Assembly: GCA_003254905.1 (NCBI GenBank)
Contig: QANU01085255.1
Span: 529,993-593,992, forward strand
Length of the DNA: 64,000 bases
From: Nissolia schottii
Taxonomy: Eukaryota; Streptophyta; Magnoliopsida; Fabales; Fabaceae
Direction of reading: 5' to 3'
In this document: positions 12,702 through 24,887 of the stretch, piece by piece
Position numbering within the stretch: the first letter of the stretch is position 1
Layout: every line of letters begins with the position of its first letter
Program-made: the position numbers and the translations under genes
The notes under the pieces: generated by a model
Database searches by the model: none
What the model saw: only the letters and a program-made list of their open reading frames with translations
What the model was told of the DNA's origin: nothing

Positions 12702-13590
12702 TTTGTGAGCAAATGTGATTGCACTCAAATGAATCATATTTTAGCAATGACTGATTAATATTAATCTCGGGTTACATATGGTCAATGGATTTATGGTTCA
12801 ATCTGCTGACTATTAACGCTAACTTCTAATGGTGGCTCAACGTATCACACATGGAGTCTAGTAGGTGTAACGTCCCATCATTCAGCCTTCATGTTTCTTC
12901 TCTCCCGTTCTTTTTAATTTTAATCTTTTTGGGTCGAAGGTTTTTACTTTTAAACAAAGCCAAGCTTCATCTTTTCTGGGCTAGAGCCCAAAAGATAAAT
13001 GACTAAACACTTTTTTCTTATCTCAATTGGTACCTATAAAAATAAAGACATAAATTTAATTCTTAAAATGTACACTTATTTAGAGATAAAATAATTGTTA
13101 ATGCTCGATTTTTTAAATAGTTAGAACAATGTCTCCTATAATTTTTCTATAAAAAAGACATTGCGCAAGTAAAAGTTAAAAGTATATTTAATATTTTATT
13201 TGCAAATAACTTTTATCTTTCTTTTATTTTGTTTTTGTGTTGTTGTCTGGTTGCTGCAAGCCCCCAACAGAGTGTGGGTATACATATCAGAATGAGACGG
13301 TGTGGAGCCCAGGAGAGGGGCTGGTGGGACCCAACCCGGACTGCACAAGGTGGAGCAACGACCAGCAGATGCTCTGCTACGCCTGCGACTCTTGCAAGGC
13401 CGGCGTCGTCGCCAGCCTCAAGAAGAGCTGGAGGAAGGTTTCCGTCATCAACATAGTCGTCATGATCCTCCTCGTCATCGTCTACGTCGTCGCTTACGCT
13501 GCTTATAGGAACAACCGCAGGATGGACAACGGTGAGGGCTACGGCGAGGCAAGGATGACCAAGTCACGCCCTACCAGAATTCATCTTTAG

Positions 13591-13904
13591 ATACATAGCT
13601 AGCTCCAATTGCTGAATTTTGAGAAATATATTATTAGTTTCATAATATCTGTCAATTTTTTATTTTTGTACATTCGTAAATTAATGTGTCTAATCAAAGT
13701 TTAAGGTTGTGCTAGATTTTACTGGGAGCTTTGTGCACCGGACAACATTTTTATGGTCTAAATTTGTCTTTTTAGGTAGTTTTGTATGAAAGGCTTGTAG
13801 CTTGAATTTGGTTTGATCTTTCAAGGGTGTGTGGATGTGTTTATTGCATATTTGCAGTGCAACTATCAGGTTGAGAATTGACAGTATTGTAAATTAGAAG
13901 AAAT
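13591..13904. other. Tetraspanin 3' flank
   Basis: AT-rich sequence after the tetraspanin stop codon, probably 3' UTR and downstream DNA. It ends at GAAGAAAT (13897-13904), the left imperfect target duplication of the next hAT-like element. No other gene seen. Confidence 0.5.
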
Positions 13905-14897
13905 CATCGTTATCGTGTTAACTCATAAACTCGTACGAGTTTACGTTCCTAGGTAGTAAAATTGAGGTAACTCGCATGTAAACTCGTTTTTGGGTAAACT
14001 TAGGTAAACTCGCGAGTTTACTACCGAGTTCACGAGTTTACCAAATTGTGGGGTTTTTTTTTTTAAGGACAAAGCAAACAAAACAACATCATCGTTTTGA
14101 ACGTCTCTGAATTTTTAGATTTAGGTTGTTTAGTGTTTCAAAGTTGTCATTCACAGCTGCGCCTGTAATCGTGCTCCGTCGTGCCATCGTGCTCCGTTGT
14201 GCTCCTCCGTTGCTAATCCATCGTATGTATTCCATCATTTGCTAAGAGATTTTTCCTACCAGGGTGCGTGGCCTTTGCATCGCTATCTGTGCTTTAGTGT
14301 TTTGAATTAGAGACATCATTGTCACATACTCGCTTCTTGTGATGCTCAGTACTATGGGACTCACTGGTATCTTCGGTGTTTATGCTGTTGTGTGTGTCAT
14401 CTCCTGGATATTTGTGTTCTTGAAGGTTCCAGAAACAAAGGGCATGCCCCTCGAAGTCATCACCAAGCTTGAGTGAGTGACATTGTTCCAGAAACAAAGG
14501 TTGTCCGCTCGGAGCAGGCTACTAAAGTCAAGAATAAGTGACATTGTTCTTTATATACATTTGCTATATTGGTTGCTCAACACACCGCCTCTCTCTTGTG
14601 TTGATAGATTTTGCTTGTCATTAAGTTTATGTGGAGGAGGATATGTTCTGGTCCAAACATATGTATTATGTATGAATTGAACTTAAAACTCATATATTTC
14701 ATCTTTATTTGTGCTTCGTTATGGAGTTAAAAGTATTTATGAATTTCAAGTTTTATTAAATATATTTTTGTAACATAATAGTTTTTTAAAATATTTTTTT
14801 AACATTTTTTTAATAATAGGTAAACTCGTACGAGTTTTCGATCTGAGTTTACGGAGGCTCTATGAATTTACTTAAACTCTCAAGTTTGATAACCTTG
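13905..14897. mobile_element. hAT-like element, family B, copy 1, carrying a sugar-transporter fragment (993 bp)
   Basis: It starts CATCGTTATCGTG and ends GATAACCTTG, an imperfect inverted terminal pair. The flanks GAAGAAAT (13897-13904) and AGAGAAAT (14898-14905) match at 6 of 8 bases. Both subterminal zones are full of GAGTTTAC/GTAAACTC motifs. The body is collinear with the reverse complement of 37212-37957 except for roughly 300 extra bases at about 14350-14655. The inside holds the 3' end of a monosaccharide transporter gene on the plus strand. No transposase is present, so the element is non-autonomous. Confidence 0.75.
14312..14541 (+). pseudogene. Captured 3' end of a tonoplast monosaccharide transporter (TMT/MSSP) gene
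   Basis: The frame 14312-14476 encodes 54 residues beginning DIIVTYSLLVML, then GIFGVYAVV and VPETKGMPLEVI, followed by a stop. This matches the last transmembrane helix and the C-terminal PETKG motif of tonoplast monosaccharide transporters (sugar/H+ antiporters of the vacuole). After a short local rearrangement that repeats CCAGAAACAAAGG, a second piece reads SEQATKVKNK and ends with TGA at 14539-14541, like the extreme C-terminus of the same family. About 54 of more than 700 residues are present and there is no start, so this is a dead gene fragment carried by the hAT-like element. Copy 2 of the element keeps only the first part. Confidence 0.75.
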
Positions 14898-14905
14898 AGA
14901 GAAAT

Positions 14906-16265
14906 GTTTCAATAGTTAATCGTATACATCTAGACCCTAGAAATACGCCATTGGGCATATCGATCATAAGCGATAATGTCTAGAATGGTATGTTTCACAA
15001 CTGGGGTTTTAACATTCACGTGGGAGCATAAATTAATTATTTATCATAACATGGAGTGAGTTAAAATTTTACATTCATATGGTGTAAACATTGTAAACAT
15101 TGATGTAATTTCATAAATTAAGCATTGAAATTGTCATCTGTTGTAACGATTTTAGTACATTTATTTTTTTTTATTAAAGGTACTAAAATTGTCCCCTGTT
15201 GTGACAATTTCAATATTTTCACTCATACAATTGTAATTTATTTTAAGCGTATTTCAAACAAAAATTCATTAGAAATCGTAAATTTTTGTTCCCAGTTGAT
15301 TTGCGGTGCAAATTCAGCAAGATCGTTGGTGGTGTTAATTTATTATCTTGTAGGAATGATCAAATCAGACGTTCCCTCATTAGCAATAGCAACATATCAT
15401 GATGTATAAAGAACTAATCGCAAGCAAAGTTGCAACACTGTAAAGAACCAAAACCAATCTCTTTGAAAGATTGGTAACATATATATCTCAATTGTAAATC
15501 TATCTTTTCAATTAAATCTTTGGATTGGTATGGCTAATCTCTTTTTCAATATGGCTAGGTGGTTACTTTCACACAATGACAAGTTATGCACACCAATCAA
15601 AGTGAGGAAAATCACGTTCAGTAATTCAGTAAACCGGTAGTAGTTTAGCCTTCTTCCGTGGAGGCTGACTTATTTTGTATGAAATGACAATTTTACTTGC
15701 TAGAGGCATCAATTGAGGTCGGTGCAGTCATAATTGATTTTGTCCCTTAACTCTATGGAAAGACTCGATTTTTATTAATAAAAATAAAAGAATATTTTAT
15801 AATTAATAGTTTACCATTTTATGTATATTTAGTTATTCCGATCGCTTCACTCAAAAGAGGCATCAAGTCAAGCGGTCCTAGAATGTTTTCGAATTCTTGT
15901 CCAAGCTTGCAAGTTACACACTTTAGGGATTTTTCTTTGTCAAATTCAATTTAAATACAAGTAAAAAAAATAAAAATAATAATAAATAACATGACAGTGC
16001 CACAATTCAAATGTGTCATAAATAAATTTATCTTATATTCAAAATTATATTTTTTTTGAAATCCACTATCTTGATTTTTTGGTTTTATTAATTTGTACCT
16101 AGCTGTTTCAGAATCAATTCTGACGGTGACGGAGGGACCATCATCGCCACCCATTAAAAAGGAAAACGAACTTTCTCTCTTCTTCACTGTCCCATTCCAC
16201 TCTCTCACTTCGCTCCCAAAACCCTAAACCCACTGTCGCCGCCTCCCTCCGCCCGGAAACCCTAA
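14906..16265. other. Intergenic DNA and CARB promoter side
   Basis: No gene seen. A short repeat with AAATTGTCAC-like units lies at about 15120-15240; a related stretch occurs in inverse orientation near 27240-27300. The C/T-rich sequence after about 16160 leading into AAACCCTAAAT is probably the 5' UTR of the CARB gene. Confidence 0.5.
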
Positions 16266-19200
16266 ATGACAATGGGTCACTGCATAACCCAATTCGACAA
16301 GCTCCCCCTCACCTTCCTCTCTTCTTCCCATAAACCCAATCGCACCCTCAAAACCCCCCCGCTCCCCATTTTCCCAGCTTCTAGAACCTTCCGCCCTCGC
16401 CCCTGTACCCATGCAAAGTCCTCGATTCGATGCTCTCAGAGGGACCGCCACGTGTCCCCCTCATCCGCCGCCGCAACGACCATCGCCGCCCCCGCCGCCG
16501 AAACCGCGGGACGAGTGGGGAAACGGAAGGACCTGAAGAAGATCCTGATCCTGGGCGCGGGCCCCATCGTCATCGGTCAAGCGTGCGAGTTCGATTACAG
16601 CGGGACGCAAGCGTGCAAGGCGCTCAAGGAAGAAGGCTACGAGGTTATTCTCATAAACTCAAACCCCGCAACGATCATGACCGATCCCGATTTGGCTGAT
16701 AGGACCTATATTACCCCCATGACCCCCGAATTGGTCGAGCAGGTGCTGGAGGCAGAGCGCCCTGACGCTCTGCTCCCCACCATGGGCGGCCAGACCGCCC
16801 TCAACCTCGCCGTCGCGCTTGCCGAGAGCGGCGCCTTGGAGAAGTACGGCATTGAGCTGATTGGGGCGAAATTGGATGCTATTAAGAAGGCTGAGGATAG
16901 GGAATTGTTTAAGCAGGCTATGAAGAATATAGGGATTAAGACGCCGCCGTCGGGGATTGGAACCACGCTTAGGGAGTGTATGGAGATTGCCAATGAGATT
17001 GGGGAGTTTCCGTTGATCATTCGGCCGGCATACACTTTGGGTGGAACTGGTGGTGGGATTGCTTATAATAGGGAGGAGTTTGAGGAGATTTGCAAGGCTG
17101 GGCTTGCTGCTAGCTTGACTAGTCAGGTTTTGATTGAGAAGTCGTTGTTGGGATGGAAGGAGTATGAGCTTGAGGTTATGAGGGATTTGGCAGACAATGT
17201 GGTTATCATTTGTTCCATTGAGAATATTGATCCCATGGGAGTTCATACTGGGGATTCGATCACTGTTGCGCCGGCGCAGACCCTTACAGATAAGGAGTAC
17301 CAGCGCCTTCGCGATTACTCTGTTGCTATAATTAGAGAGATTGGGGTGGAGTGTGGGGGTTCCAATGTGCAGTTTGCTGTCAACCCTGTGGATGGTGAGG
17401 TGATGGTGATTGAGATGAATCCGAGAGTCTCTAGGTCCTCGGCTCTGGCGTCAAAGGCGACTGGATTTCCCATAGCGAAAATGGCAGCAAAGCTGTCTGT
17501 AGGGTATTCATTGGATCAAATCCCGAATGATATTACAAAAAAGACGCCGGCTAGTTTTGAGCCTTCTATAGATTATGTGGTTACAAAGGTTAGTAAATCA
17601 TTGCTAATGCTGTCATTTATTTCCACCCACTAATGTTTAAGGATTTTGAAAGTAGTTTGGTTGAAACTTTGCAGCACAACTAATATAAATTCTATTGCCA
17701 TCAAGGACTTTTATTTTATTCATTTGTGCCCCTTATTCTGTCTTTTCAATTCTAGTCGGAAAAACGCTTAGTTTGCTGTATTATGTCTTTTGAGTGCTGA
17801 CTGGTTCTGGTTTGCCCTTCTCTTGAAGTTTAGTTTTTATCAGTCCCATTATAGAGTTTGTAATCTGTTAAAACAACAGGATGCTAGGTAGCAAGATATA
17901 TCACTATTGTCTCAATAAGACATTGACAACATCTGTTTTGTTATATGTTTGCTACTTCTTATTCGAATTTTTTGTAGTCTTGTATTTACTTTTGCCATGG
18001 CTATTCATGTTGCAGATTCCTCGGTTTGCTTTCGAAAAATTTCCTGGTTCTCAGCCAATATTGACGACACAGATGAAATCAGTTGGTGAGGCAATGGCAG
18101 TAGGGCGAACCTTCCAAGAGTCCTTTCAAAAAGCTGTGCGCTCTCTGGAATACGGCTACTCGGGATGGGGTTGTGGACATGTGAAGGAGCTGGACTATGA
18201 CCGGGACCAATTGAAATATAATCTCCGAGTTCCTAACCCAGAACGCATCCATGCCATATATGCTGCTATGAAAAAGGGGATGGAAATTGATGAAATTTTT
18301 GAGCTGAGTTATATTGACAAATGGTTTCTCACTCAGCTCAAGGAGTTGGTTGATGTGGAAAGTTTCTTGCTGTCTCAAAATTTGTCTGATTTGACAAATG
18401 TTGATTTCTATGAGGTGAAGAAAAGAGGTTTCAGTGACAAACAGATAGCATTTGCAACTAAATCCACTGAGAAGGAAGTCCGGTTTAGGCGACTATCTTT
18501 GGGTGTTACTCCAGCATATAAGCGAGTCGATACCTGTGCTGCAGAATTTGAAGCTAATACTCCGTATATGTACTCCTCTTATGATTTTGAGTGTGAATCA
18601 GCTCCCACTAAAAGAAAGAAGGTTTTAATTTTGGGTGGAGGACCTAATCGAATTGGCCAAGGGATTGAGTTTGACTACTGCTGTTGCCATGCATCCTTTG
18701 CTCTTCAGGTTTGTTTCCCTCTATTCTGTGTTAATTAGATTCCAGAAATTCAAGTTTTCACGCTCCACTAGTTGCAAATTTGTTTGTCAATAACCAGTTG
18801 AAAAGGGAACATATAATTCTTCTTTATCTCTCCACTTTTTTCAATATTTAATAAGAAATTTCAACTTGAGTGGGAGTAGTGTTGATGTATGGTATTGTAC
18901 TTACCCTTCTATTAAGCCTTGAATGATGACATGCTGAATTTAAATTTCATATCCCTTATCTAGTTTGGTATGTGCTTAAAAATGACTAATTTCTTCTTGC
19001 TTCTTGTCCATGTAAGGAACTGTTTCTTAAGATTTAACCAGCTAGGAATTACCTTGATTATTTTGCTGTTGCTTATACTTCAATTTCATGTCACCCTTGC
19101 CTTTTCCATTTGCAGGAAGCAGGGTATGAGACAATCATGGTGAATTCAAATCCTGAGACAGTCTCTACAGATTATGACACTAGTGATCGCCTATACTTTG

Positions 19201-20627
19201 AGCCCTTGACCGTCGAAGATGTTTTGAATATTATTGACTTGGAAAGGCCTGACGGTATCATTGTACAGTTTGGAGGTCAAACACCATTGAAATTGTCACT
19301 CCCCATACAGCAATACCTGGATGAACACAAGCCAGCATGTGCCAGTGGGGTAGGTCATGTACGCATTTGGGGTACGTCTCCTGATTCCATAGATGCTGCC
19401 GAGGACAGAGAAAGGTTCAATGTGATGCTCAATGAACTAAAGATTGAACAGCCAAAAGGAGGAATTGCTAAGAGTGAAAAAGATGCACTTGCCATTGCAG
19501 CAGAAATTGGATATCCTGTTGTTGTTCGCCCTTCCTATGTTTTGGGTGGTCGAGCAATGGAGATTGTATATAGTGATGATAAACTTGTGACTTACCTTGA
19601 AAATGCTGTTGAGGTGGATCCAGAACGCCCTGTATTAATTGACAAGTATTTATCTGATGCCATTGAGATTGATGTTGATGCACTGGCTGACTCACATGGC
19701 AATGTGGTCATTGGTGGGATAATGGAGCACATTGAGCAGGCCGGGGTGCATTCTGGTGACTCTGCCTGTTCTATCCCCACAAGAACTGTTCCATCTTCTT
19801 GCTTGAAGACAATCCGATCATGGACTGAAAAATTGGCTAAACAACTGAAAGTCTGTGGGCTTATGAATTGTCAGTATGCAATTACTACTTCAGGGGATGT
19901 ATTTTTGCTTGAGGCAAACCCTCGAGCTTCTCGCACTGTCCCATTTGTATCCAAAGCAATTGGCCACCCATTGGCTAAATATGCTTCCCTTGTCATGTCT
20001 GGAAAGTCTCTTCATGATATAAAGTTTACAAAAGAGGTTATTCCTGAATATGTGTCAGTCAAGGAAGCAGTTCTTCCTTTTTCAAAGTTCCCAGGCTGTG
20101 ATGTGCTCCTAAGTCCTGAGATGCGAAGTACTGGCGAGGTCATGGGTATTGACTCTCTGTATAATACTGCATTTGCTAAGGCTCAAATTGCTGCTGGCCA
20201 GAAGTTACCAGTTTCTGGTACTGTGTTCCTTAGCTTGAATGACTTAACAAAGCCTCACCTTGAAAAGATTGCGAAGGCTTTTGTTGAGGCCGGATTTAAG
20301 ATTGTTGCTACTTCTGGAACTGCTCATGGTCTAGAATTAGCTAAAATCCCAGCTGAGCCAGTGCTGAAGATGCATGAAGGAAGGCCTCATGCTGGTGACA
20401 TGGTTGCCAATGGAGACATTCAGCTGATGGTGATAACCAGTTCTGGTGATGCACTTGATCGGATAGATGGTTTGGCTCTGAGAAGGATGGCCTTGGATTA
20501 CAAGGTTCCTATTGTCACAACAGTTAATGGAGCTTTGGCAACTGCTGAAGCGATAAAGAGCTTGAAGTCCAATTCTATTAAAATGATTGCCCTTCAGGAC
20601 TTCGTTGTTAATGAGGTTAAAGAGTGA
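16266..20627 (+). CDS. CARB: Carbamoyl phosphate synthetase large chain, chloroplastic
   Basis: Three exons, 16266-17588, 18016-18708 and 19116-20627, join in phase 0 at both introns (ACAAAG|GTTAGT, TTGCAG|ATTCCT, CTTCAG|GTTTG, TTTGCAG|GAAGC) to give 1175 residues, close to the roughly 1190 of the Arabidopsis protein. Residues 1 to about 85 are Ser/Pro/Arg-rich and look like a plastid transit peptide. The first synthetase half opens at about residue 92 with [15 protein letters not shown] and carries the ATP-grasp segment [13 protein letters not shown]; the second half repeats the pattern with [14 protein letters not shown] and [12 protein letters not shown]. The C-terminus is an MGS-like regulatory domain (about 1040-1175). 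With the small CARA subunit, which supplies ammonia from glutamine, it makes carbamoyl phosphate from bicarbonate, ammonia and two ATP, feeding arginine and pyrimidine synthesis. No frame disruption was seen; the gene looks functional. A second in-frame ATG follows at codon 3. Confidence 0.96.
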
Positions 20628-20887
20628 GAATAATTTTGCGGACAGCCTCTTCTCTCTGAATTGGCTAGGTGATAGATACTAGTAAGCTTTTGTTTGTCCT
20701 TTTAGATGTGTGGCATATTTTGAGCTTAACGTGCATTGTATGGATTTTTTGGCTTTATTTAGTTTCATGCATAATTAGCTTCCTAAAAAAATACTTCCAA
20801 TACATAGTGCCACCAATCAAACTCCATAGAGAAATCAAGATCTCCGTACTCTTGCTTTCAACTCTCAACGAATACTTCATTAACTTG
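20628..20887 (+). other. CARB 3' UTR and flank
   Basis: Sequence following the CARB stop codon, presumed to be 3' UTR. A clear polyadenylation site cannot be assigned. It runs to the left end of the second family A hAT-like element. Confidence 0.4.
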
Positions 20888-21153
20888 TAGGGCTGTCAAA
20901 TGGGTCATTCTGGCCAGTTTAACCGATGGGTTAGCGGATTGGGCCTTCATAGGTTTTTGCTATTTGTGGGCTGAGTTTTATACATTTGATCTGTTCATTT
21001 AATGTGGGTAAACGAGTTAGTTTGTTGGTTATGCCTATTTTAATACTAAATGATCCAATTTGCTATTCGCGGATGGGGTTTTATACGTTTGATCTGTTTA
21101 TTTAATCAGGTAAACAGACCGGACGCGCGGGTCGGGCTCATTTTGATAGCCTA
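20888..21153. mobile_element. hAT-like MITE, family A, copy 2 (266 bp)
   Basis: It begins TAGGGCTGTCAAATGGG and ends GATAGCCTA, with the same GGGC-rich body as the copy at 9887. The flanks ATTAACTTG and ATTAAACTG are similar and suggest an eroded 8-bp target duplication. It is about 75 bp shorter than copy 1 and lies roughly 260 bp after the CARB stop codon, so it may be within or just past its transcript. Confidence 0.65.
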
Positions 21154-24100
21154 ATTAAACTGCAAAGGAATCTTCTAACATGTATGATTGTTTTGGATTG
21201 ATCTCCTTCATTGAGCAAGTATCCATAGCTTTGGCATTTTGGTTTTGTGTATTGACTCTTTAAAATTGGACTGTTGCAGATTATTGTGAGATTGTACATC
21301 TTGCTAGATTTGGGAGAGTGGCAGAGTAATTTGGATTGGATGCTTTCGATTGTAGACTAAAAGTGACCAAAAGTGATATGAAAGGTCATGTAGTCTGTGT
21401 TCTGGCGCCTCATAAAGCACTTGTCCTTTTGTGCTAGAGTTTTCTGTCGTATGTTGCCCAGACTCATGATAAAGCACTTGTGTTGTGCAAAAGTTTTTGT
21501 AGTATGTTTGATTTAATAATCAATTTAATTTTAAAAAATTACCACTCCTATTTGATGCTGCCGCAAACCATGGACTGCAGTGTATGTACAAGCCAACCTT
21601 TAAGCTAATTGTATATGGTATTATAAGCTAGGACTATTATGAACGGTTGTGCTATTTCAGCATATGAATGTGGAGACACCTTATTATTCTTTCACAACAC
21701 ATCATGGGACACGCCATTTATACGATAGACCTTATGTCTTATGATCTATTGTGAGAGAGTAACAAGCTATTTACTTATACTTTCATATGTACAAATGACA
21801 ATTTTTGCTATTTTGATTAGTGTTCAATTGTTCAACTTCCCAATAAAAGACAGTATCATAAATAAAATCATCCAAGAAAAGAATGCAGTTGAATATTTTT
21901 TCTTCTTCTCCAGACATCTATTTATCTGTACTGTCAAGGTCATTTACAAGATATTTGTTGGAACACTTTATACGTTACTGAACCACATTCAATAGCTCGT
22001 GAATGCTTCATACAAATGGGAAAGCATTGGTTTATCTATAGTTCTGTGGTTGAGGAGTTTCTTTTTGTTATTTGGCCTATGTCTCATTAAGTTTTGGCTT
22101 GATGAATGTGATTGCTGGTTTTTGGATTGCACTAGGTGATTACATTAAACTGCTTGTGGGTTGTACTGTGTTATATAGCTATAGGTATCTGCATGAGGTA
22201 TATGAATTTGCATTGAGTGAAGATGAGGTTGATTATTTTTTTTAATAAAAGCATTCTTATTTTTTCTTTAAAAAAATTAGGAGTTTCTTAATTTTTTCAG
22301 TAGAAGCCTCAGCGGTCTAAATGGGGAACTACTGGCAAGTTAGAGAAACTGTGATCCTTATGGTCTTAACCGCGTGGGCCTGATCTTAGTGCATCTAGAT
22401 CACTGAGAAATGTGGATGAGCTTAACTTTTTCCAATTGTGACAACTTGCATGCATTACAAATTTAGCATATTAATTGACTTCAAATTCTTAAAGCAGAAA
22501 TCAGTGTTTTTTTCTAAGGCGGTCTGTTAAAGCCATTGGTTTAACTGATCTGCGTTTTGCTTTCATGGGGTCAGGACCATATATTTTTTTTTTCAGTCAA
22601 GAATTGGCCATGACTCATGAGTGACCCTTGAAACATGTTTTGTGTGGTGCACATATTTTTTTTATCAACATGGCTTCTGAAATTTTGGTCAAATCTTGAG
22701 AATGTTTTTTTGGTCTTCTTCGCACAACTCCCCCCCCCCTTCCTTACCTTTCTTGATGCCTTGTTGATCAGGGCTTTTAGTTTGATCAAAGACCAACCCC
22801 CAATGACTATGGAATTTGCATTTATTAAGAATGTTAAGTGCAACCAACTCCCCTTTGCTGAATTTAATTCAGTAGCAACGAGAAGATGAGGATATATAGA
22901 TGATGATAAATGCACTTAAAATTTACAAGGAAGCATGTGTTATCTATAAAATGTACATGTAGTAGTGTTATATAGTACACGACCATTTAACATGATTTCT
23001 ATATATATTCCTTGAGTGGCAGGACAAGTACGTGATGATGATGCAATTTTGACTGGTTACGGATGCAGCATTTCATTAAATAGCATTTTGAATTTAGTTA
23101 CGATATTTCTCTCTAGTTGGAGATCACATTCACATGTGACCACATTGGGGGCACGAAAATAATTCATTGTAGGAGACTGATACATACATATCTTATCTTC
23201 TTTTCATTTCATTATTAAGTGAAGAGCTATCTAGTTTACTAGTTTCTTTTTTTCACACACGCAAAGATATGTTACCTCCTTAGCCAGCTAGCTAATAATC
23301 AAATTGCGCTGCAAATCTAAAAAGAGTTTATATTTTTTCATTCTTTCCAGGTGTCTAATAAAAATGTCACATCCAATACACATTCTTGCCATAAAGAATA
23401 CATGCATTAATATTACAATATTTTTTTGTAATGGCAAATAAAAATGTTATAGTGGGAGTAAACCGTAAAGTGAAGTTGGCTAATGTTCTTCTTTTCTTAA
23501 GGTCCACACGCAAAAGAGACTGAGAGGGCAGAGAGAGCTACTGGGAAAGAAAAAATGTAGCAAAATTACAAAAGTCCAACTGCTTCACCGCAAAGTTGAA
23601 AGCTCAATTTTTTTTTTCTAACTTGTGCAAAATATGATCATTCGAAAATAAGTTAAAACCCAAAATTTTAAAAATAGTACTAATTTTATAACTAGCATGC
23701 AGTAATATTGTATAATGCCCTGTGTAATAGAGAATATTGGTGTAACATAGAATATAGTTATTCTTCAATATCTGAAAATGTTTTATTGCGACTGCGGTCA
23801 CGAACGTAGTTGTGGTTGCGATTGCTACTATTATGAGATTATTCTTCAACGCAAATTGTAGCTATTGTAGGGTGAAAATTTTGTGTATTTGGAACGTGAA
23901 ATGGATCCTGTAATGACATGTGTTGCTACATCACAGTTATGTTGTGATTGCTTTTAGTGGAATAATGTTATTTGGTTAGAAATATTGTCAGAATTTTTTT
24001 AAAAAATTAAACATGGAAATTAGATAAGTAAATAGTGTATAAGTTATTTATTGACCTAATGATTAAAATTAAGCTACATCATTTTGATAAAAAAAAATCT

Positions 24101-24540
24101 GACAACGTAATATTTTTCGATTTTTATGATTAGAGTCACAGCAATTGCGGTAATGGCAACAATCTCCATGGTTTAAAACACTTTTAAAAGGTCACAATCC
24201 TTAATGGTATTTTAAGAGTACATATTAATAACATTATTCCTTTTGATTATACATATAGTTGCCCTTTTCCCTACTTGGTGTGTTCAACGAGCTGAACGGT
24301 TCTCCACCAACCTTGCCCCACCTATTTGGCCTATTAAGCTCTCCAACACGCATGCAGACACAGAAATATATATAAAAAAATTTCTTCAAAACAGAAAATT
24401 AGTTATATGGAGAGTCATTGTGAAAAATGGCATAGTCATGAGGAGGTAGTTAAGAGAGTAGAAAGATTGTATTGTCTCAGTGGTGGCAGCAACCCCAATA
24501 AGTATTCTCGCTAAATTCATAACGAGAAATTATTGTATAT
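21154..24540. other. AT-rich intergenic DNA
   Basis: No gene seen over 3.4 kb. There is a short C run near 22730 and no recognisable protein similarity. Open frames here are short, lack family motifs and sit in low-complexity sequence. Confidence 0.5.
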
Positions 24541-24887
24541 CATAAAACAGAAATGCTCTGTGTACACCATAGAAGCATACGCCCGTACATACATCATTCA
24601 TTTATACGTAATTAATGATCATTATACGTATAGTGTACAATTTCTAAAATTATACACAATGCGCCTTATCTCCGAACCCGTTCTTGTCATCGTTTTCATC
24701 CTTTCTTCCTTACTCTGTTATGTTTATCATCGATATCGTCATCCATGTCATTCTCTCATCCTCTTCATCTTCATTCTCTTATCATGTGAAAGTTGATTAA
24801 AATAGAATTAAGATGATAAAATATTAATTTTCTTTTAAAATGGATGAGATCTACCTTTAACAATGATAGTGGTAAGAGTGTATGTTG

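Larger units (their letters stand above)
11349..13590 (+). pseudogene. Tetraspanin gene (TET8-like) interrupted by a CACTA end and an N gap
   Basis: The first part, 11349-11610, encodes 87 residues starting MRGSNHLIGLLNF, with TM1 at about 7-29, TM2 at about 44-63 and the beginning of TM3. The reading frame then runs directly into CACTACAAGAAAA, a CACTA transposon terminus. The last exon, 13261-13590, encodes 109 residues: PPTECGYTY, further extracellular-loop cysteines, TM4 at about 61-82 and a short cytoplasmic tail. The rest of TM3 and most of the large extracellular loop, roughly 90 residues in this family, are absent; a single N at 12701 marks missing or unresolved sequence. Plant tetraspanins are four-pass membrane proteins that organise membrane microdomains and extracellular vesicles. 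As assembled this copy cannot make a normal protein. It could be a true insertional knockout, or an allele whose missing exon was lost at the gap. Confidence 0.8.

Noticed and set aside
13229..13508. Other frames over the tetraspanin last exon
   Set aside because: Arg-rich shadow frames of GC-rich coding sequence; only the frame with PPTECGYTY and a transmembrane helix fits a family.
16659..17246. 195-codon minus-strand frame opposite CARB exon 1
   Set aside because: Antisense shadow of a GC-rich exon with clear CPSase motifs on the plus strand.
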